46,984 bases of DNA from an uncultured Hungatella sp. (GCA_910588325.1 CAJUPP010000021.1:1-46984); one strand, 5' to 3'; numbered from the stretch's first letter, positions 9,016 through 18,658 are shown. Translations and numbers: made by a program. Notes: a model not told the origin generated them from the sequence alone.

Positions 9016-10795
9016 GCTGGCGCACCTCCTTCTCTGATAACTGGGAGAAGCAAATCTCCCGATAAACCTCACAGGAATCCAGCAGCTGCCTGTGAGTTCC
9101 TGCTCCTACCAGTTTTCCGTCATCCAACACCAGAATCTGATCCGCATTCTTGATGGTGGTCGCACGCTGGGACACCAAAAATACGGTCATATTCTTTGTA
9201 CTTTCCCTGATTGCCTTCCTAAGGGCCGCATCCGTGGCAAAATCCAGGGCTGATGCACTGTCATCCAGAATCAGGATCTCCGGCTTTCGCACCAGGGCCC
9301 GGGCAATGGTAAGACGCTGCTTCTGCCCACCAGATAAATTTCCTCCTCCCTGCTGAATCTTAAGACCAAGTCCCTGTTCCTTTCCGTCCACAAACTCTCT
9401 GGCCTGAGCAATATCCAGGGCCTCATAGATTTCCTGCTCACTGGCATCCTTCTTTCCCCAAAGCATGTTATCCTTTAAGGTTCCTTTAAACAGAACCGCC
9501 TTTTGGGGCACAACTCCGAATTTTTCCCGCAGAACGGAAAGCGGATAATTTTTCACATCCACACCGTCCACGAAAACCGTTCCATCTGTGGCATCATAAA
9601 ATCGGGGAATCAGATTTACCAGAGTGGATTTTCCCGAACCGGTTCCGCCGATGATACCGATCGTCTGGCCTTTTTGCACTTTAAAGGAAATTTGGCTTAA
9701 AGACGGCTCCGACGCACCTGCATAGTAAAAATTCATATTCCTAAACTCTACTTTCGCCGGCGTATTGTCCCCATCTTCTTCTGTCCCATTGCCGCCTGAA
9801 GCCTTTTCTGATAACTGGGCTTTCCTCCACTGCCCCTTCCTTTCTATGATACTGCTCTTCTCCTCAAATACATCACTGACCCGGTTGGCACAGGCTAACG
9901 ACTTGGAAATGGTAATAATCAGATTGGCCAGCTTCACCAGTTCCACCAAAATCTGAGACATATAGTTTACCAGAGCCACAACCGCTCCCTGGGTAATCAT
10001 TCCATTTTCCACCTGCCATGCCCCTGTCTGGATTAAGACAATTATGGCTCCGTTGATAATCACATAAGTAATGGGATTCATCAGAGCCGACACTTTTCCT
10101 ACAAACACCTGAAAATTTACCAACAGGCTGTTTTCTGTGTCAAACTTTTCCATCTCATCCTGCTGCCGGTTAAACGCGCGGACTACTCTGGCCCCCAGAA
10201 GATTTTCCCTGGTTGTTAAAAGCACCTGGTCCAGCTGCTTCTGTACCTTTTTATAGAGGGGCATGCTGATAAGCAGAATCCCAAACACCACGACAGACAG
10301 CATGGGGATGGCCACAACAAATACAAGTGCTGCTTTTACATTGATGGTAAATGCCATGATCATGGCGCCGAATACGATAAACGGAGAACGAAGAAACAGC
10401 CTTAAGACCAGATTGACACCGGACTGAACCTGATTGATATCACTGGTCATACGTGTAATCAGCGTAGAAGTTCCCACCGTATCAATCTCCCTGTAAGACA
10501 GGCTGTTGATATGCTTAAACAAGTCATTCCTCACTGCCGTTCCGAAACCGACCGCCGCCTTGGCAGAAAAAAACTGCGCTGTCAGGGAGCACACCAGACC
10601 GATAATGCCCAGAGCCACCAGGATTCCTCCCATTTTCAGAATATAAGCCCCGTCCTGATTCTTGATTCCCACATCGATAATCTTTGCCATCACTAACGGC
10701 ACAAACAATTCAAAACTTGCCTCCAGCATCTTAAACAACGGCCCCAAAATGCTCTCCAGCTTATAATCTCTCAAATACTTCAATAACTTCTTCAT
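9002..10795 (-). CDS. ABC exporter half-transporter with degenerate ATPase site
   Basis: First gene of the two-gene exporter operon, 597 residues, with an N-terminal six-helix membrane domain and a C-terminal ATPase. It has Walker A GIIGGTGSGKST, Q-loop VVPQKAVLFKGT and a normal LSGGQKQR signature. Walker B reads EILILDDSAS, with Asp where the catalytic Glu belongs, and the H-switch reads FLVSQRAT, with Gln for His. Both changes are the known marks of the degenerate site in heterodimeric exporters such as TM287/288, so the partner at 7222-9015 should hold the hydrolytic residues. An extra insertion (about residues 318-348, rich in Lys/Glu/Gly) lies before the ATPase domain. A promoter is visible at 10826-10854. 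Confidence 0.94.
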   Translation of the reverse strand: MKKLLKYLRDYKLESILGPLFKMLEASFELFVPLVMAKIIDVGIKNQDGAYILKMGGILVALGIIGLVCSLTAQFFSAKAAVGFGTAVRNDLFKHINSLSYREIDTVGTSTLITRMTSDINQVQSGVNLVLRLFLRSPFIVFGAMIMAFTINVKAALVFVVAIPMLSVVVFGILLISMPLYKKVQKQLDQVLLTTRENLLGARVVRAFNRQQDEMEKFDTENSLLVNFQVFVGKVSALMNPITYVIINGAIIVLIQTGAWQVENGMITQGAVVALVNYMSQILVELVKLANLIITISKSLACANRVSDVFEEKSSIIERKGQWRKAQLSEKASGGNGTEEDGDNTPAKVEFRNMNFYYAGASEPSLSQISFKVQKGQTIGIIGGTGSGKSTLVNLIPRFYDATDGTVFVDGVDVKNYPLSVLREKFGVVPQKAVLFKGTLKDNMLWGKKDASEQEIYEALDIAQAREFVDGKEQGLGLKIQQGGGNLSGGQKQRLTIARALVRKPEILILDDSASALDFATDAALRKAIRESTKNMTVFLVSQRATTIKNADQILVLDDGKLVGAGTHRQLLDSCEVYREICFSQLSEKEVRQHERQ

Positions 10796-10825
10796 AAAAG
10801 CCCCTCCGCACTTTTTCTTACCGTG

Positions 10826-10854
10826 ATTTTACCATGTATTTCCTTTTAATACAA
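10826..10854 (-). promoter_or_regulatory. Sigma-A type promoter for the ABC exporter operon
   Basis: Minus-strand TTGTAT (10849-10854) and TAAAAT (10826-10831) with a 17-base spacer, just downstream of the MFS stop and 31 bases before the exporter start. Spacing is ideal and the hexamers are near consensus. Confidence 0.7.
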
Positions 10855-10861
10855 GACTCCT

Positions 10862-12148
10862 TTATTTCTCTGCCGTCACTGCCTTACCAAAGAACAGATA
10901 TCCCGCTGCAAACAGAACCGCCAGCATACCCACACCGCTGTTTGGATTCCGGGTAAGCTGAGTCACCAGGCCTACCAGAGCCGTCCCCATAAAGGATGCC
11001 CCTTTCCCGCAGATATCAAAGATACCGAAGAGTTCCCCTGATTTCTCCGGAGGAATAATCTTTGCAAAATAAGACCGTGACAGTGCCTGGATGCCTCCCT
11101 GGAACATGCCCACGCACACTGCCAGCAGCCAAAATTCCCACTGTTTATCCAACTGAATGGCAAACAGGGCGATGCAGAAATAGCATATGATGCACAACTT
11201 AATAAGAGAAGTATTTTTATATTTCTTAGCCGCTTTTCCGAAAATAAGGGCAAATGGAAATGCAACGATCTGCGTAACTAAAAGAGCCAGCAAAAGTCCT
11301 TCCGTATCCAATCCGATGGCGCTTCCATAGGCGGTAGCCATCTCGATAATCGTGTAGACTCCGTCAATATAAAAGAAAAATGCTATGAGAAACAAAAAAA
11401 TATTTTTGTTCTTCCGGATATCCCCAATCATCTTCCCCAGCCGCAAAAAGCTTTCCTTTACTGCATGGCCCTGCCTTTTGATTCCGTATCTCTGCTCATA
11501 GGCATGAAGCAGGGGGATAGTCACAAGAAGCCACCACCCGGCATTAATAAAAAATGCTATGGTCATGGCACCTGGCATGGTAATGCCAATCGCGTCATAA
11601 CCCAGCACAAAGAAAAGACTGATGATAAACGGAATGCAGCTGCCAATATATCCCCAGGCATATCCCTGGGAGGATACCTGATCCATCCGCTCCGGGGTCG
11701 TCACATCAGCCAGCATGGCATCATAAAAAATCAGGCTGGCAGAATATCCCACCTTGGCAATGACAAAGATAACCAGAAATACAATCCAGGAGACCGGCAG
11801 CGACAGGGCCCCGCAGCCAATGACTCCTGTCATCATGCAAAAAGTAAAAATCGGCTTTTTGTACCCTTTTGTGTCCGCAATGGTTCCAAGTACCGGACCG
11901 ATACCTGCCACAATCAGAGTGGAAATGGACACTCCATATCCCCAGTATGCCATGGCATCCACATCCGACAGCCCTCCCTGGCCTGCCAGATAATTAAAAT
12001 AGATGGGCAGAATGGTGGCGACCAAAAGCACGAAGGCCGAATTTCCCACATCATATAAAATCCAGTATTTTTCTAGTTTTGTCAGTTTTGTATCCTTCCC
12101 ATCCCTGTGATTTCGCTCTGCCTGTTTACTGTCCAAATGATCCGACAT
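10862..12148 (-). CDS. MFS transporter, UMF1/Atg22-like family
   Basis: Polytopic membrane protein of about 428 residues with roughly twelve hydrophobic segments. The N-terminus LEKYWILYDVGNSAF followed by ATILPIYFNYLA is typical of the UMF1 family, related to the yeast vacuolar effluxer Atg22. Bacterial members are uncharacterised exporters or amino-acid-like permeases. The frame is open to 12178, but no ribosome site precedes that ATG; the ATG at 12148 has an AAGGAG nine bases upstream in a purine-rich stretch and is preferred. It follows the SPL radical SAM gene by 57 bases and may share its transcript. The substrate is unknown. Confidence 0.87.
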   Translation of the reverse strand: MSDHLDSKQAERNHRDGKDTKLTKLEKYWILYDVGNSAFVLLVATILPIYFNYLAGQGGLSDVDAMAYWGYGVSISTLIVAGIGPVLGTIADTKGYKKPIFTFCMMTGVIGCGALSLPVSWIVFLVIFVIAKVGYSASLIFYDAMLADVTTPERMDQVSSQGYAWGYIGSCIPFIISLFFVLGYDAIGITMPGAMTIAFFINAGWWLLVTIPLLHAYEQRYGIKRQGHAVKESFLRLGKMIGDIRKNKNIFLFLIAFFFYIDGVYTIIEMATAYGSAIGLDTEGLLLALLVTQIVAFPFALIFGKAAKKYKNTSLIKLCIICYFCIALFAIQLDKQWEFWLLAVCVGMFQGGIQALSRSYFAKIIPPEKSGELFGIFDICGKGASFMGTALVGLVTQLTRNPNSGVGMLAVLFAAGYLFFGKAVTAEK

Positions 12149-12205
12149 CTCCTTCTTCTCCTTCTTCTTGCCATACACTTGTAATACTTTCCTATATCTG
12201 CTTTT

Positions 12206-13105
12206 TCAAAGATCAAATAAACTCAACTGTTGAATCTTCCCGTACCCTCTCTTATAGGCGCAGATAATATCCTTCATGTTATACAATATCCCATATTTCT
12301 CACATTCCCTGGTAAAACAATTCCACAGCTTCCTTGCCCTGGGACTGCTGCACTCATACCGGTTTCCATAGGTTTTCCCATACTGCAAAGCCAGATTTCT
12401 GTCCGGAAACAGCTCCTCCAGCTTTTTCAGATACCATTCCCGCTGCCCATTCCTCATGGTCATGCCAAACGCGGCGTAGATAAATCTGGCTCCGGCTTCA
12501 TGGGCAGCCTTTACGATTCCAAGAATATTTTCCTCATCATCTTCCAAAAAAGGCAGGACGGGCATGAGAAGAATCCCGGCAAAAATCCTCCGGCTGCTCA
12601 AATTGGAAATCAATGTAAAACGTTCCGATGACAAAGGGGCGCCAGGCTCAACCTTCCCCGCCAGTTCATCATCCACGGTTGTCACTGTCACTTTACACAA
12701 CACCGGTGAATGTTCCCTGATGCTTTCCAAAATATCCACATCCCGAAAAAGCAGAGTGCTTTTCGTGGCAATGGATGCGCCGAATCCAAAGGCATCGATC
12801 AATTCCAGGCTGTGTCTGGTCAGGTTCAGCTCCTTCTCGAAAGGATTATAGGGGTCGCTCATGGCGCCTGTTCCTACCACACCCTTCCTTACCTTTCTGC
12901 GCAGATCGTCCCGGATAATCATGAGGGCATTTTCTTTTGCCCTTACCCGGTCGAACTCTCCAATCTGGTAACAGTCCGAACGGCTGTCACAATATATACA
13001 GCCGTGGCAGCAGCCTTTATAAATATTCATATTGTAATCAATGCCAAACCAGCTGCTGTCTCTTGTTTTTGTGACAATCGTTTTGGCAGGAACATACTCC
13101 ATCAT
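12206..13105 (-). CDS. SPL-family radical SAM protein
   Basis: 299-residue radical S-adenosylmethionine protein of the SplB-like (spore photoproduct lyase related) group often annotated as DNA repair photolyase. The cluster-binding motif CxxxCxxC is Cys32, Cys36 and Cys39 (GCCHGCIYCD), preceded by NMNIYKG as usual for this group. Further hallmarks are GAMSDPYNPFE, ATKSTLLFRDVDIL and the C-terminal GNRYECSSPRARKLW. True SplB is larger and spore specific, so a function in spore photoproduct repair should not be assumed. Two adjacent Met codons could serve as start; both fit. A good promoter lies at 13140-13169. Confidence 0.88.
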   Translation of the reverse strand: MMEYVPAKTIVTKTRDSSWFGIDYNMNIYKGCCHGCIYCDSRSDCYQIGEFDRVRAKENALMIIRDDLRRKVRKGVVGTGAMSDPYNPFEKELNLTRHSLELIDAFGFGASIATKSTLLFRDVDILESIREHSPVLCKVTVTTVDDELAGKVEPGAPLSSERFTLISNLSSRRIFAGILLMPVLPFLEDDEENILGIVKAAHEAGARFIYAAFGMTMRNGQREWYLKKLEELFPDRNLALQYGKTYGNRYECSSPRARKLWNCFTRECEKYGILYNMKDIICAYKRGYGKIQQLSLFDL

Positions 13106-13139
13106 TTGTTATTTTATCCCTTAATCTGATTATTTATCT

Positions 13140-13169
13140 ATCATAACCCACTTTTTGTCATTGCGTCAA
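13140..13169 (-). promoter_or_regulatory. Sigma-A type promoter for the SPL radical SAM gene
   Basis: Minus-strand TTGACG (13164-13169) and TATGAT (13140-13145) with an 18-base spacer, 34 bases before the start codon. Confidence 0.65.
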
Positions 13170-13264
13170 GCTGTTGATTGACGGACTTGATAATGATGAT
13201 TCTTTATGTTAGGATAAAGGAATAAATTATAATGAATTCTGAAAAGTAAAGGTGTATAACATCT

Positions 13265-14083
13265 ATGATTTCTATGATTGTCCATGGGAAACAGATTTTT
13301 GATAAATATAAAAGGGATGAAGTTACGGTCTATGCCGCTCAAGCCTCCTTTTTTATTGTTATCTCTTTTTTTCCGTTTATTATGCTTCTCCTCACCTTAA
13401 TCCAGCTGATTCCCGGCGTCAATAAATCGGATCTTCTCTCGGTTTTAGTATCCATTATGCCGGATATGCTGGATGCTTTGGTGGTAGGAATTGTGGATGA
13501 TCTGTATACCAAATCTCCCGGCACCATGGTAAGCATCACTGCCATCGCCGCTATCTGGTCTGCCGCCCGTGGAATGATGGGAATCGAACGTGGATTAAAC
13601 CGCGTTTACGAATGTCCAAGAAAAAAAGGTTACGTCATTCACAGGTTAATCTGTTCCGGCTACACCCTTTTGTTCATCATTGCCTGTGTAGCCAGCCTGC
13701 TTTTGCTGGTCTTGGGCAGCTCCCTGCAAAGGCTGATTGATACATGGTTTCCTGTGCTTTCCAGCGCTGTAACCTTTTTATTTAACCTTCGCTCTTTTGC
13801 AACTCTATGGATTTTGATTCTTATTTTTACCGGTCTCTATACTCTGGTTCCGGTAAGAAAACACAGCATGAGAAGCCAGATCCCCGGCGCCTTGTTCAGC
13901 ACTGCAGGGTGGATTATTTTCTCTGCTTTGTTTTCCATCTATTTTAATAACTTCAGCAACTATTCCTATATGTATGGAAGCCTGACTGCCATTGTGGTGC
14001 TGATGCTGTGGCTGTATATCTGTATCTGTATCCTCCTCATTGGAGCAGAGATCAATTATTTTCTGGAACAGCACCATATATAA
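13265..14083 (+). CDS. YihY/BrkB family membrane protein
   Basis: 272-residue inner-membrane protein of the YihY/virulence factor BrkB family (formerly mis-called RNase BN). Typical features are the N-terminal DEVTVYAAQASFFIVISFFPFIMLLLTL split by short turns, the central SAARGMMGIERGLNRVYE motif, and the C-terminal YGSLTAIVVLMLWLY...LLIGAEINY segment, with about six membrane helices. Function is unproven in any species. It is transcribed divergently from the radical SAM gene, and a TATAAT lies at 13244-13249 region with a weak -35. It is alone in its unit, and no clear terminator is visible after it. Confidence 0.9.
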   Translation: MISMIVHGKQIFDKYKRDEVTVYAAQASFFIVISFFPFIMLLLTLIQLIPGVNKSDLLSVLVSIMPDMLDALVVGIVDDLYTKSPGTMVSITAIAAIWSAARGMMGIERGLNRVYECPRKKGYVIHRLICSGYTLLFIIACVASLLLLVLGSSLQRLIDTWFPVLSSAVTFLFNLRSFATLWILILIFTGLYTLVPVRKHSMRSQIPGALFSTAGWIIFSALFSIYFNNFSNYSYMYGSLTAIVVLMLWLYICICILLIGAEINYFLEQHHI

Positions 14084-14267
14084 CCATCAAAATTGTTACC
14101 AAAATGTCCCCGCCTCAATTCCGCAAAACGTATTTAAAACCACTCTTTAAGTCAAAAAACTAAAAATGACTATCCCAGATAAGTCAAATAGTCGGCGGCA
14201 AAAATATATTAAAGCATAAACTGCTTCACTGGCATAAAAGATCCCATAAAAGTTCCAAATTTCCCTC

Positions 14268-14296
14268 TGGTTTTTCTATACAGGTTGTGGTATAAT
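14268..14296 (+). promoter_or_regulatory. Extended -10 promoter for the phosphofructokinase gene
   Basis: TGGTATAAT gives a perfect TATAAT at 14291-14296 with the TGn extension; the -35 region (around 14268-14273) is poor, as is common for extended -10 promoters. The start codon follows 60 bases later after a GGAGGAG ribosome site. The rest of the 14084-14356 gap shows nothing recognisable. Confidence 0.65.
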
Positions 14297-14356
14297 AGGA
14301 ATATTAGAGTAAAAAATATATAAGAACGAAAGTAAAGATTTGGAGGAGACTTAACT

Positions 14357-15598
14357 ATGTATGGAAATGTTATCGTAGGACAATCCGGCGGCCCTACCGC
14401 TGTCATCAATTCCAGTCTGGCAGGCGTCTTCAGAACTGCCATTGACCGCGGAGCCAAAAAAGTATACGGCATGCGTTTCGGTATTCAGGGTCTGTTAGAC
14501 GAAATGTATGTTGACCTGTCTGACTATATCAAGAACGAACTGGACATTGAAATTTTAAAACGGACCCCCTCCGCTTTCCTGGGTACCTGCCGCTACAAAC
14601 TTCCTGCCATTCACGAAAATCAAGATATCTATGTAAAGATTTTTGAGATTCTCAACAAGCTGGACATCGAGTGCTTCATCTACATCGGCGGCAATGATTC
14701 CATGGATACCATCAAAAAATTATCTGATTACGCCATCCTTACCGGACAGACTCAGAAATTTGTAGGCGTTCCGAAGACCATTGACAATGACCTGGCTCTG
14801 ACTGACCATACTCCTGGTTATGGAAGCGCTGCCAAATATATCGCCACTTCCACCAAAGAAATCATTCGGGACGGCAACGGATTTTCTTATAAAAAGCCTC
14901 TGGTTACCATCATTGAAATCATGGGACGCAACGCAGGATGGCTCACCGGCGCCGCAGCGCTGGCAAAGGGCGAGGACTGCGAAGGCGTTGACTTGATCTA
15001 CCTTCCAGAGGTCCCCTTCGACACGGATGCATTTATTGAAGAGATCAATAAGCTTCTGAAGATTAAGAACACTGTTTTCGTGGCTATCTCCGAAGGCATC
15101 CGTCTTCAGGACGGTACCTATGTCAGCGAGGCTGGCGGCGGCTCTGATTATGTAGATGCATTCGGCCACAAACAGCTGACCGGTTCCGCTACGTATCTGG
15201 CCAACCTGGTAAACCATAAAGTCGGCTGCAAAACTCGGGCTGTGGAGTTCAGTTCTCTTCAGAGAAGCGCTTCTCATCTGGCATCCCGGGTGGATATCAA
15301 CGAAGCGTTTATGGTAGGCGGTGCTGCTGTGAAAGCCGCCGACGAGGGCGACAGCGGCAAGATGGTTGTCATCGACCGTGTATCCGATGATCCTTATCAG
15401 TCCGCTACCGGCGTTTATGATGTTCATAAGATTGCCAACGGCGAAAAACTGGTTCCGAGAAACTGGATTAATGAAGACGGCACTTACGTGACCGAAGATT
15501 TCATTGATTATGTCCGCCCGCTGATTCAGGGCGATTATCCATGCGTTATGGTTAACGGTCTTCCCAGACATCTGTATCTTAAGGCAGATCAAGTATAA
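14357..15598 (+). CDS. pfp: Phosphofructokinase, PPi-dependent type by key residues
   Basis: 413-residue group of PfkA-fold kinases that phosphorylate fructose 6-phosphate in glycolysis. The phosphate-donor site reads GGNDS (residues 111-115), with Asp114 where ATP-dependent enzymes have Gly, and PKTIDND (139-145), with Lys140 where ATP enzymes have Gly. Both changes are the established determinants of pyrophosphate as donor, so the enzyme probably works reversibly with PPi. Asp143 is the catalytic base. Other family motifs are GQSGGPTAVINSS and MGRNAGWL. It has a strong GGAGGAG ribosome site, its own promoter and a strong terminator, so it is monocistronic. Annotation pipelines often call such proteins plain 6-phosphofructokinase. 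Confidence 0.92.
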   Translation: MYGNVIVGQSGGPTAVINSSLAGVFRTAIDRGAKKVYGMRFGIQGLLDEMYVDLSDYIKNELDIEILKRTPSAFLGTCRYKLPAIHENQDIYVKIFEILNKLDIECFIYIGGNDSMDTIKKLSDYAILTGQTQKFVGVPKTIDNDLALTDHTPGYGSAAKYIATSTKEIIRDGNGFSYKKPLVTIIEIMGRNAGWLTGAAALAKGEDCEGVDLIYLPEVPFDTDAFIEEINKLLKIKNTVFVAISEGIRLQDGTYVSEAGGGSDYVDAFGHKQLTGSATYLANLVNHKVGCKTRAVEFSSLQRSASHLASRVDINEAFMVGGAAVKAADEGDSGKMVVIDRVSDDPYQSATGVYDVHKIANGEKLVPRNWINEDGTYVTEDFIDYVRPLIQGDYPCVMVNGLPRHLYLKADQV

Positions 15599-15609
15599 GA
15601 AAGGCACCG

Positions 15610-15652
15610 GGGCAGGGTAAGTTTTTATCTTACCGCTGCCCTGTTTTTTTCT
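15610..15652 (+). terminator. Rho-independent terminator after phosphofructokinase
   Basis: GGGCAG-GGTAAG (15610-15621) pairs with CTTACC (629-634) and CTGCCC (636-641), with one bulged G, around a seven-base loop, followed by TG and seven T. It lies 12 bases past the stop codon. The remaining gap up to 15811 shows no gene. Confidence 0.92.
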
Positions 15653-15810
15653 TAAATCAGTCCGGCAGACAGCAATGTGGTTTCCTTAAGGTCCGCTGCG
15701 GTAGAAACTTCCATTGTGTTCTCCCGGCACGTCCGCGCTTCGGTGTTTTCCCCAGGTTCTTCAGGACGCTTTGATAACCCAAATACAGTCTTATAAAGAA
15801 ATCCAATTCA

Positions 15811-18369
15811 TCAATATATAATCAGGCACTCCAGCCCCGTCGCCTGTTTTATATCCTCTGACACGTTTTCTATCATATCCTCTGACAGAGGGGCGCTTGC
15901 TTTTAGCTGTACCATTCGTTTTTGAGGCAGATAGGAAGGATTCTGCCGCAGAACAATTCCGTATTTGCTGCAGATCTTTCCTGCCTCTTCAAAAACCCCG
16001 TTCTGGTTTACCGAATCTCCTATGGCAATCCGCCACTGTATCTCCTTTGCCAGCTGCGCCAGGATTTCTCCATAACGTCTTCCCACTTCCGGAGAAAGAA
16101 ACGTCAGTTCCAGGTACTTTCCCTGGGAATCTGAACGGATACTCTTTTTGTATATCCGATGCCCTTTTCCTTCAAATGTTTTTTCAACACAATATAAGGC
16201 CAGGTTCTGTTCCACAGGTTCCCCCGCACTGCTTTCCGGCAGAAACATCCGGAAATCGTCCATTCCCGAACCTTCACCGGATATATTTAAGGCCACACCG
16301 GACAGGACTCCCGGCAGGCGCAGAAGCCATCCGGTACTCTCTGTAAAGCGCCTGGCTCTGGCATCATCCTCCGCATCCTTTCCGGACAGCTTCACCTCAT
16401 ACGCCTTCTTTTCCGTAAAGTAGGAGGTCTTCAAAATCCTCTGGCCGAACAGTTCCGTAAGCAGCAAGGAAGCCGCCATAAAATTCATGGATGGAGCAAT
16501 CTCTATATTCCATCCGGTTTTCCCGCAAAATTCCTTTTTGCATTCCTCAAATCTTACCATATCCACAGCATCCGGAAAATCAAAATTCAGCAACACTTTT
16601 CTCTCTCCCGCGTAAAAGCTGACTTTTTTCCAAAGGAAACCGCTGAATTCTTCGCGGATCACCTCCTCCAACTGCTGAGCCGTCCACTCTTTGGGAGCCA
16701 GATTGGCAGAGACCTCTTCCTCGCTGTTGGCATGAAATAAAAATAATCGTCTGGTGTCTGCGGAGAAATAAGGGCTGTTTCTCAGTTTCTCCTCCATATC
16801 CTTAATTCCCTTATCCGCCCCTTCTTGCTCATCACCTCCCTTTTTCCCGGACCAGATAAAAAAGAGCTGTTCACAGGTCAGGGCCTTCTGGGGATAATGT
16901 TCCCGCACATACTGCCATAACAGCCGCTCTCCCTCGCCCTCCACAGTTCCCTGTCTCTGGAGAGACCATTGGAAATTTTCCGTCAGCTGTTTTCTTTTTT
17001 TCACATAATTCAGAGCAAAGACCTCGCCGCATTCCGGAAGATAGACTCTCTGCCGATAATCCTGCTTTAAATTCTTCCCAAAGCTTTCGATAACCGCCCT
17101 GTCTCCATGAACCAGAAAAAGGTCTCTGGGCGACAGCCGTTCCAGCAATCCCTCAATCTCTCCCTGGTCTCCGTGAGCTGACAGACCTGCCCTGTAGATT
17201 CGGCAGCGAACAGGGACTGTGATGCCGTCCAGAGTAATTGTGGGCTCCGTATCCCTGCTATCATGATCCATCTCCTCCAAAAGTTCTGTCAGTTTCCGTC
17301 CCGGAGACTCTTCATCCTGATATCCGGTTATGATAATGCATCCATTCTCCATAGGGGCAATTTTTTTCGCATACAGAACGCTTGGCCCTCCATTGAGCAT
17401 ACCGGAACTGGCCACGAACACGGCTGCGCCTTTCCTGGATATCAGCTCGTCCCTGTCCTCCATGGGCGCCACCGCAGTAATTTCTCTGGTATAAAAAGGG
17501 GCATTGCCCTTCCAGACAGAGCGGCCCAGATTTCTGCGCAGATATGCCGGATTTCTCTCATACATCCCATTGATATCCCGGACCATGCCATCCGCATAGA
17601 CCGGCACCGAAGGAATCTGACCGTTCTGGATTGCCCCTTTGAGAAGGAGCAGGACTTCCTGGGCACGCCCCAAAGCAAATGCCGGAATCAGGACTTTATC
17701 TCCCCGCGCCACACACTCTGCCACCAGATTCACCAGACCATTCTCCTCCACCTGCCGGTTGGCATGAAGCCGGTCTCCATAGGTCGTCTCCACAATTGCC
17801 GCATCAGGACGCAGCTTCGGAATATGGATGCCTTCAATGGTCTTTTGAGGAAAGGCACAGAAATCTCCAGAGTAAAATATGGTACCCTCATTACACTCAA
17901 GATAAATACATGCTGCTCCGGCAATATGCCCTGCCGGATACATGGTCACCGCCATCCCTTCAAATATAGGAAAACGCACACAAAAATTCAGTGCATGAAT
18001 CCGATTCAGCATGGCTGTCACATCTTCCTGTGTATAATGGGGGATCTCCCCTTCACTTCGGTTCATTATTTTTAAACTGTCGGCCAGAAGCACCCGTACC
18101 AGGTCTGCCGTCATTGCCGTCATGTAAACAGGCGCTGCCGGATAAGCCTTGCTGATCAGCGGAAGTGTTCCCGTATGATCCATATGTGCATGGCTCACAA
18201 GGATTGCGTCCACACCTCCCATCCTCTGAACCATACGGAAATCGGGAATCGGATCTTTGCCCTCGCCCTGACGAATCCCTGCATCCAGAAGAATCCCCTT
18301 TCCGTCCGCCCTCAAATAGATACTGCTTCCCCCGATTTCCATAGCCCCGCCCATAAATCCCAGCTGCAT
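15811..18369 (-). CDS. MBL-fold/beta-CASP RNA-processing-like hydrolase with long C-terminal extension
   Basis: 852-residue protein whose first half is a metallo-beta-lactamase plus beta-CASP module as in CPSF73-type and bacterial RNase J-like nucleases. Visible motifs are the zinc site SHAHMDH (59-65), PAGHIAGA, the acidic ligand in YSGDFC, VETTYGDR, PAFALGRAQE, SSGMLNGGPS, and the RMMBL-type end LSAHGDQ...LVHGD near residue 400. The second half (about 430-852) has no domain I recognise; it is moderately charged and looks folded, with a repeated alternation of strands and helices. Ordinary bacterial members are about 450-540 residues, so this is unusually long. An AAGGAG lies 11 bases before the ATG. 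Monocistronic by context. The target RNA or other substrate is unknown. Confidence 0.85.
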   Translation of the reverse strand: MQLGFMGGAMEIGGSSIYLRADGKGILLDAGIRQGEGKDPIPDFRMVQRMGGVDAILVSHAHMDHTGTLPLISKAYPAAPVYMTAMTADLVRVLLADSLKIMNRSEGEIPHYTQEDVTAMLNRIHALNFCVRFPIFEGMAVTMYPAGHIAGAACIYLECNEGTIFYSGDFCAFPQKTIEGIHIPKLRPDAAIVETTYGDRLHANRQVEENGLVNLVAECVARGDKVLIPAFALGRAQEVLLLLKGAIQNGQIPSVPVYADGMVRDINGMYERNPAYLRRNLGRSVWKGNAPFYTREITAVAPMEDRDELISRKGAAVFVASSGMLNGGPSVLYAKKIAPMENGCIIITGYQDEESPGRKLTELLEEMDHDSRDTEPTITLDGITVPVRCRIYRAGLSAHGDQGEIEGLLERLSPRDLFLVHGDRAVIESFGKNLKQDYRQRVYLPECGEVFALNYVKKRKQLTENFQWSLQRQGTVEGEGERLLWQYVREHYPQKALTCEQLFFIWSGKKGGDEQEGADKGIKDMEEKLRNSPYFSADTRRLFLFHANSEEEVSANLAPKEWTAQQLEEVIREEFSGFLWKKVSFYAGERKVLLNFDFPDAVDMVRFEECKKEFCGKTGWNIEIAPSMNFMAASLLLTELFGQRILKTSYFTEKKAYEVKLSGKDAEDDARARRFTESTGWLLRLPGVLSGVALNISGEGSGMDDFRMFLPESSAGEPVEQNLALYCVEKTFEGKGHRIYKKSIRSDSQGKYLELTFLSPEVGRRYGEILAQLAKEIQWRIAIGDSVNQNGVFEEAGKICSKYGIVLRQNPSYLPQKRMVQLKASAPLSEDMIENVSEDIKQATGLECLIIY

Positions 18370-18560
18370 AAAATATTTGTCTCCTTATCTGTTTCAATCC
18401 GTATTGTACTTTATTAATTTACCACAATTACTAATATATAATTTCTGATTTCCATTATTACCTTAACGCATTTATATCATATCATAATCCTGCAGAAATG
18501 GAACCTGTTTTCTGTGGTATTAGAATTTTCTGTGTGGCAATTTAGGTCACCAGTTGAATT

Positions 18561-18612
18561 GAAAAGCTGCGCCATAGCCTGGGCCAGCCATCGCGCAGCA
18601 ATTTTGTTCCAG
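18561..18612 (-). terminator. Hairpin downstream of the M32 carboxypeptidase gene (possible terminator)
   Basis: GCTGCGC and GCGCAGC pair across about 20 bases; read on the minus strand the stem is followed by TTTTC. It lies about 50 bases past the carboxypeptidase stop, in the right orientation to end that transcript. The T tract is short, so this is a weak call. The rest of the 18370-18658 gap holds only A/T-rich sequence before the MBL gene. Confidence 0.4.
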
Positions 18613-18658
18613 AGATAACGCAGCCTGAAAAGGGAATCCTATTGGTTCAGACGGCTCG

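Noticed and set aside
14084..14356. Small RNA or riboswitch upstream of phosphofructokinase
   Set aside because: Only A/T-rich sequence with a short weak palindrome; nothing beyond the promoter can be supported.
14720..15607. 295-codon open frame on the minus strand across phosphofructokinase
   Set aside because: Shadow of the strongly supported plus-strand gene; no family features.
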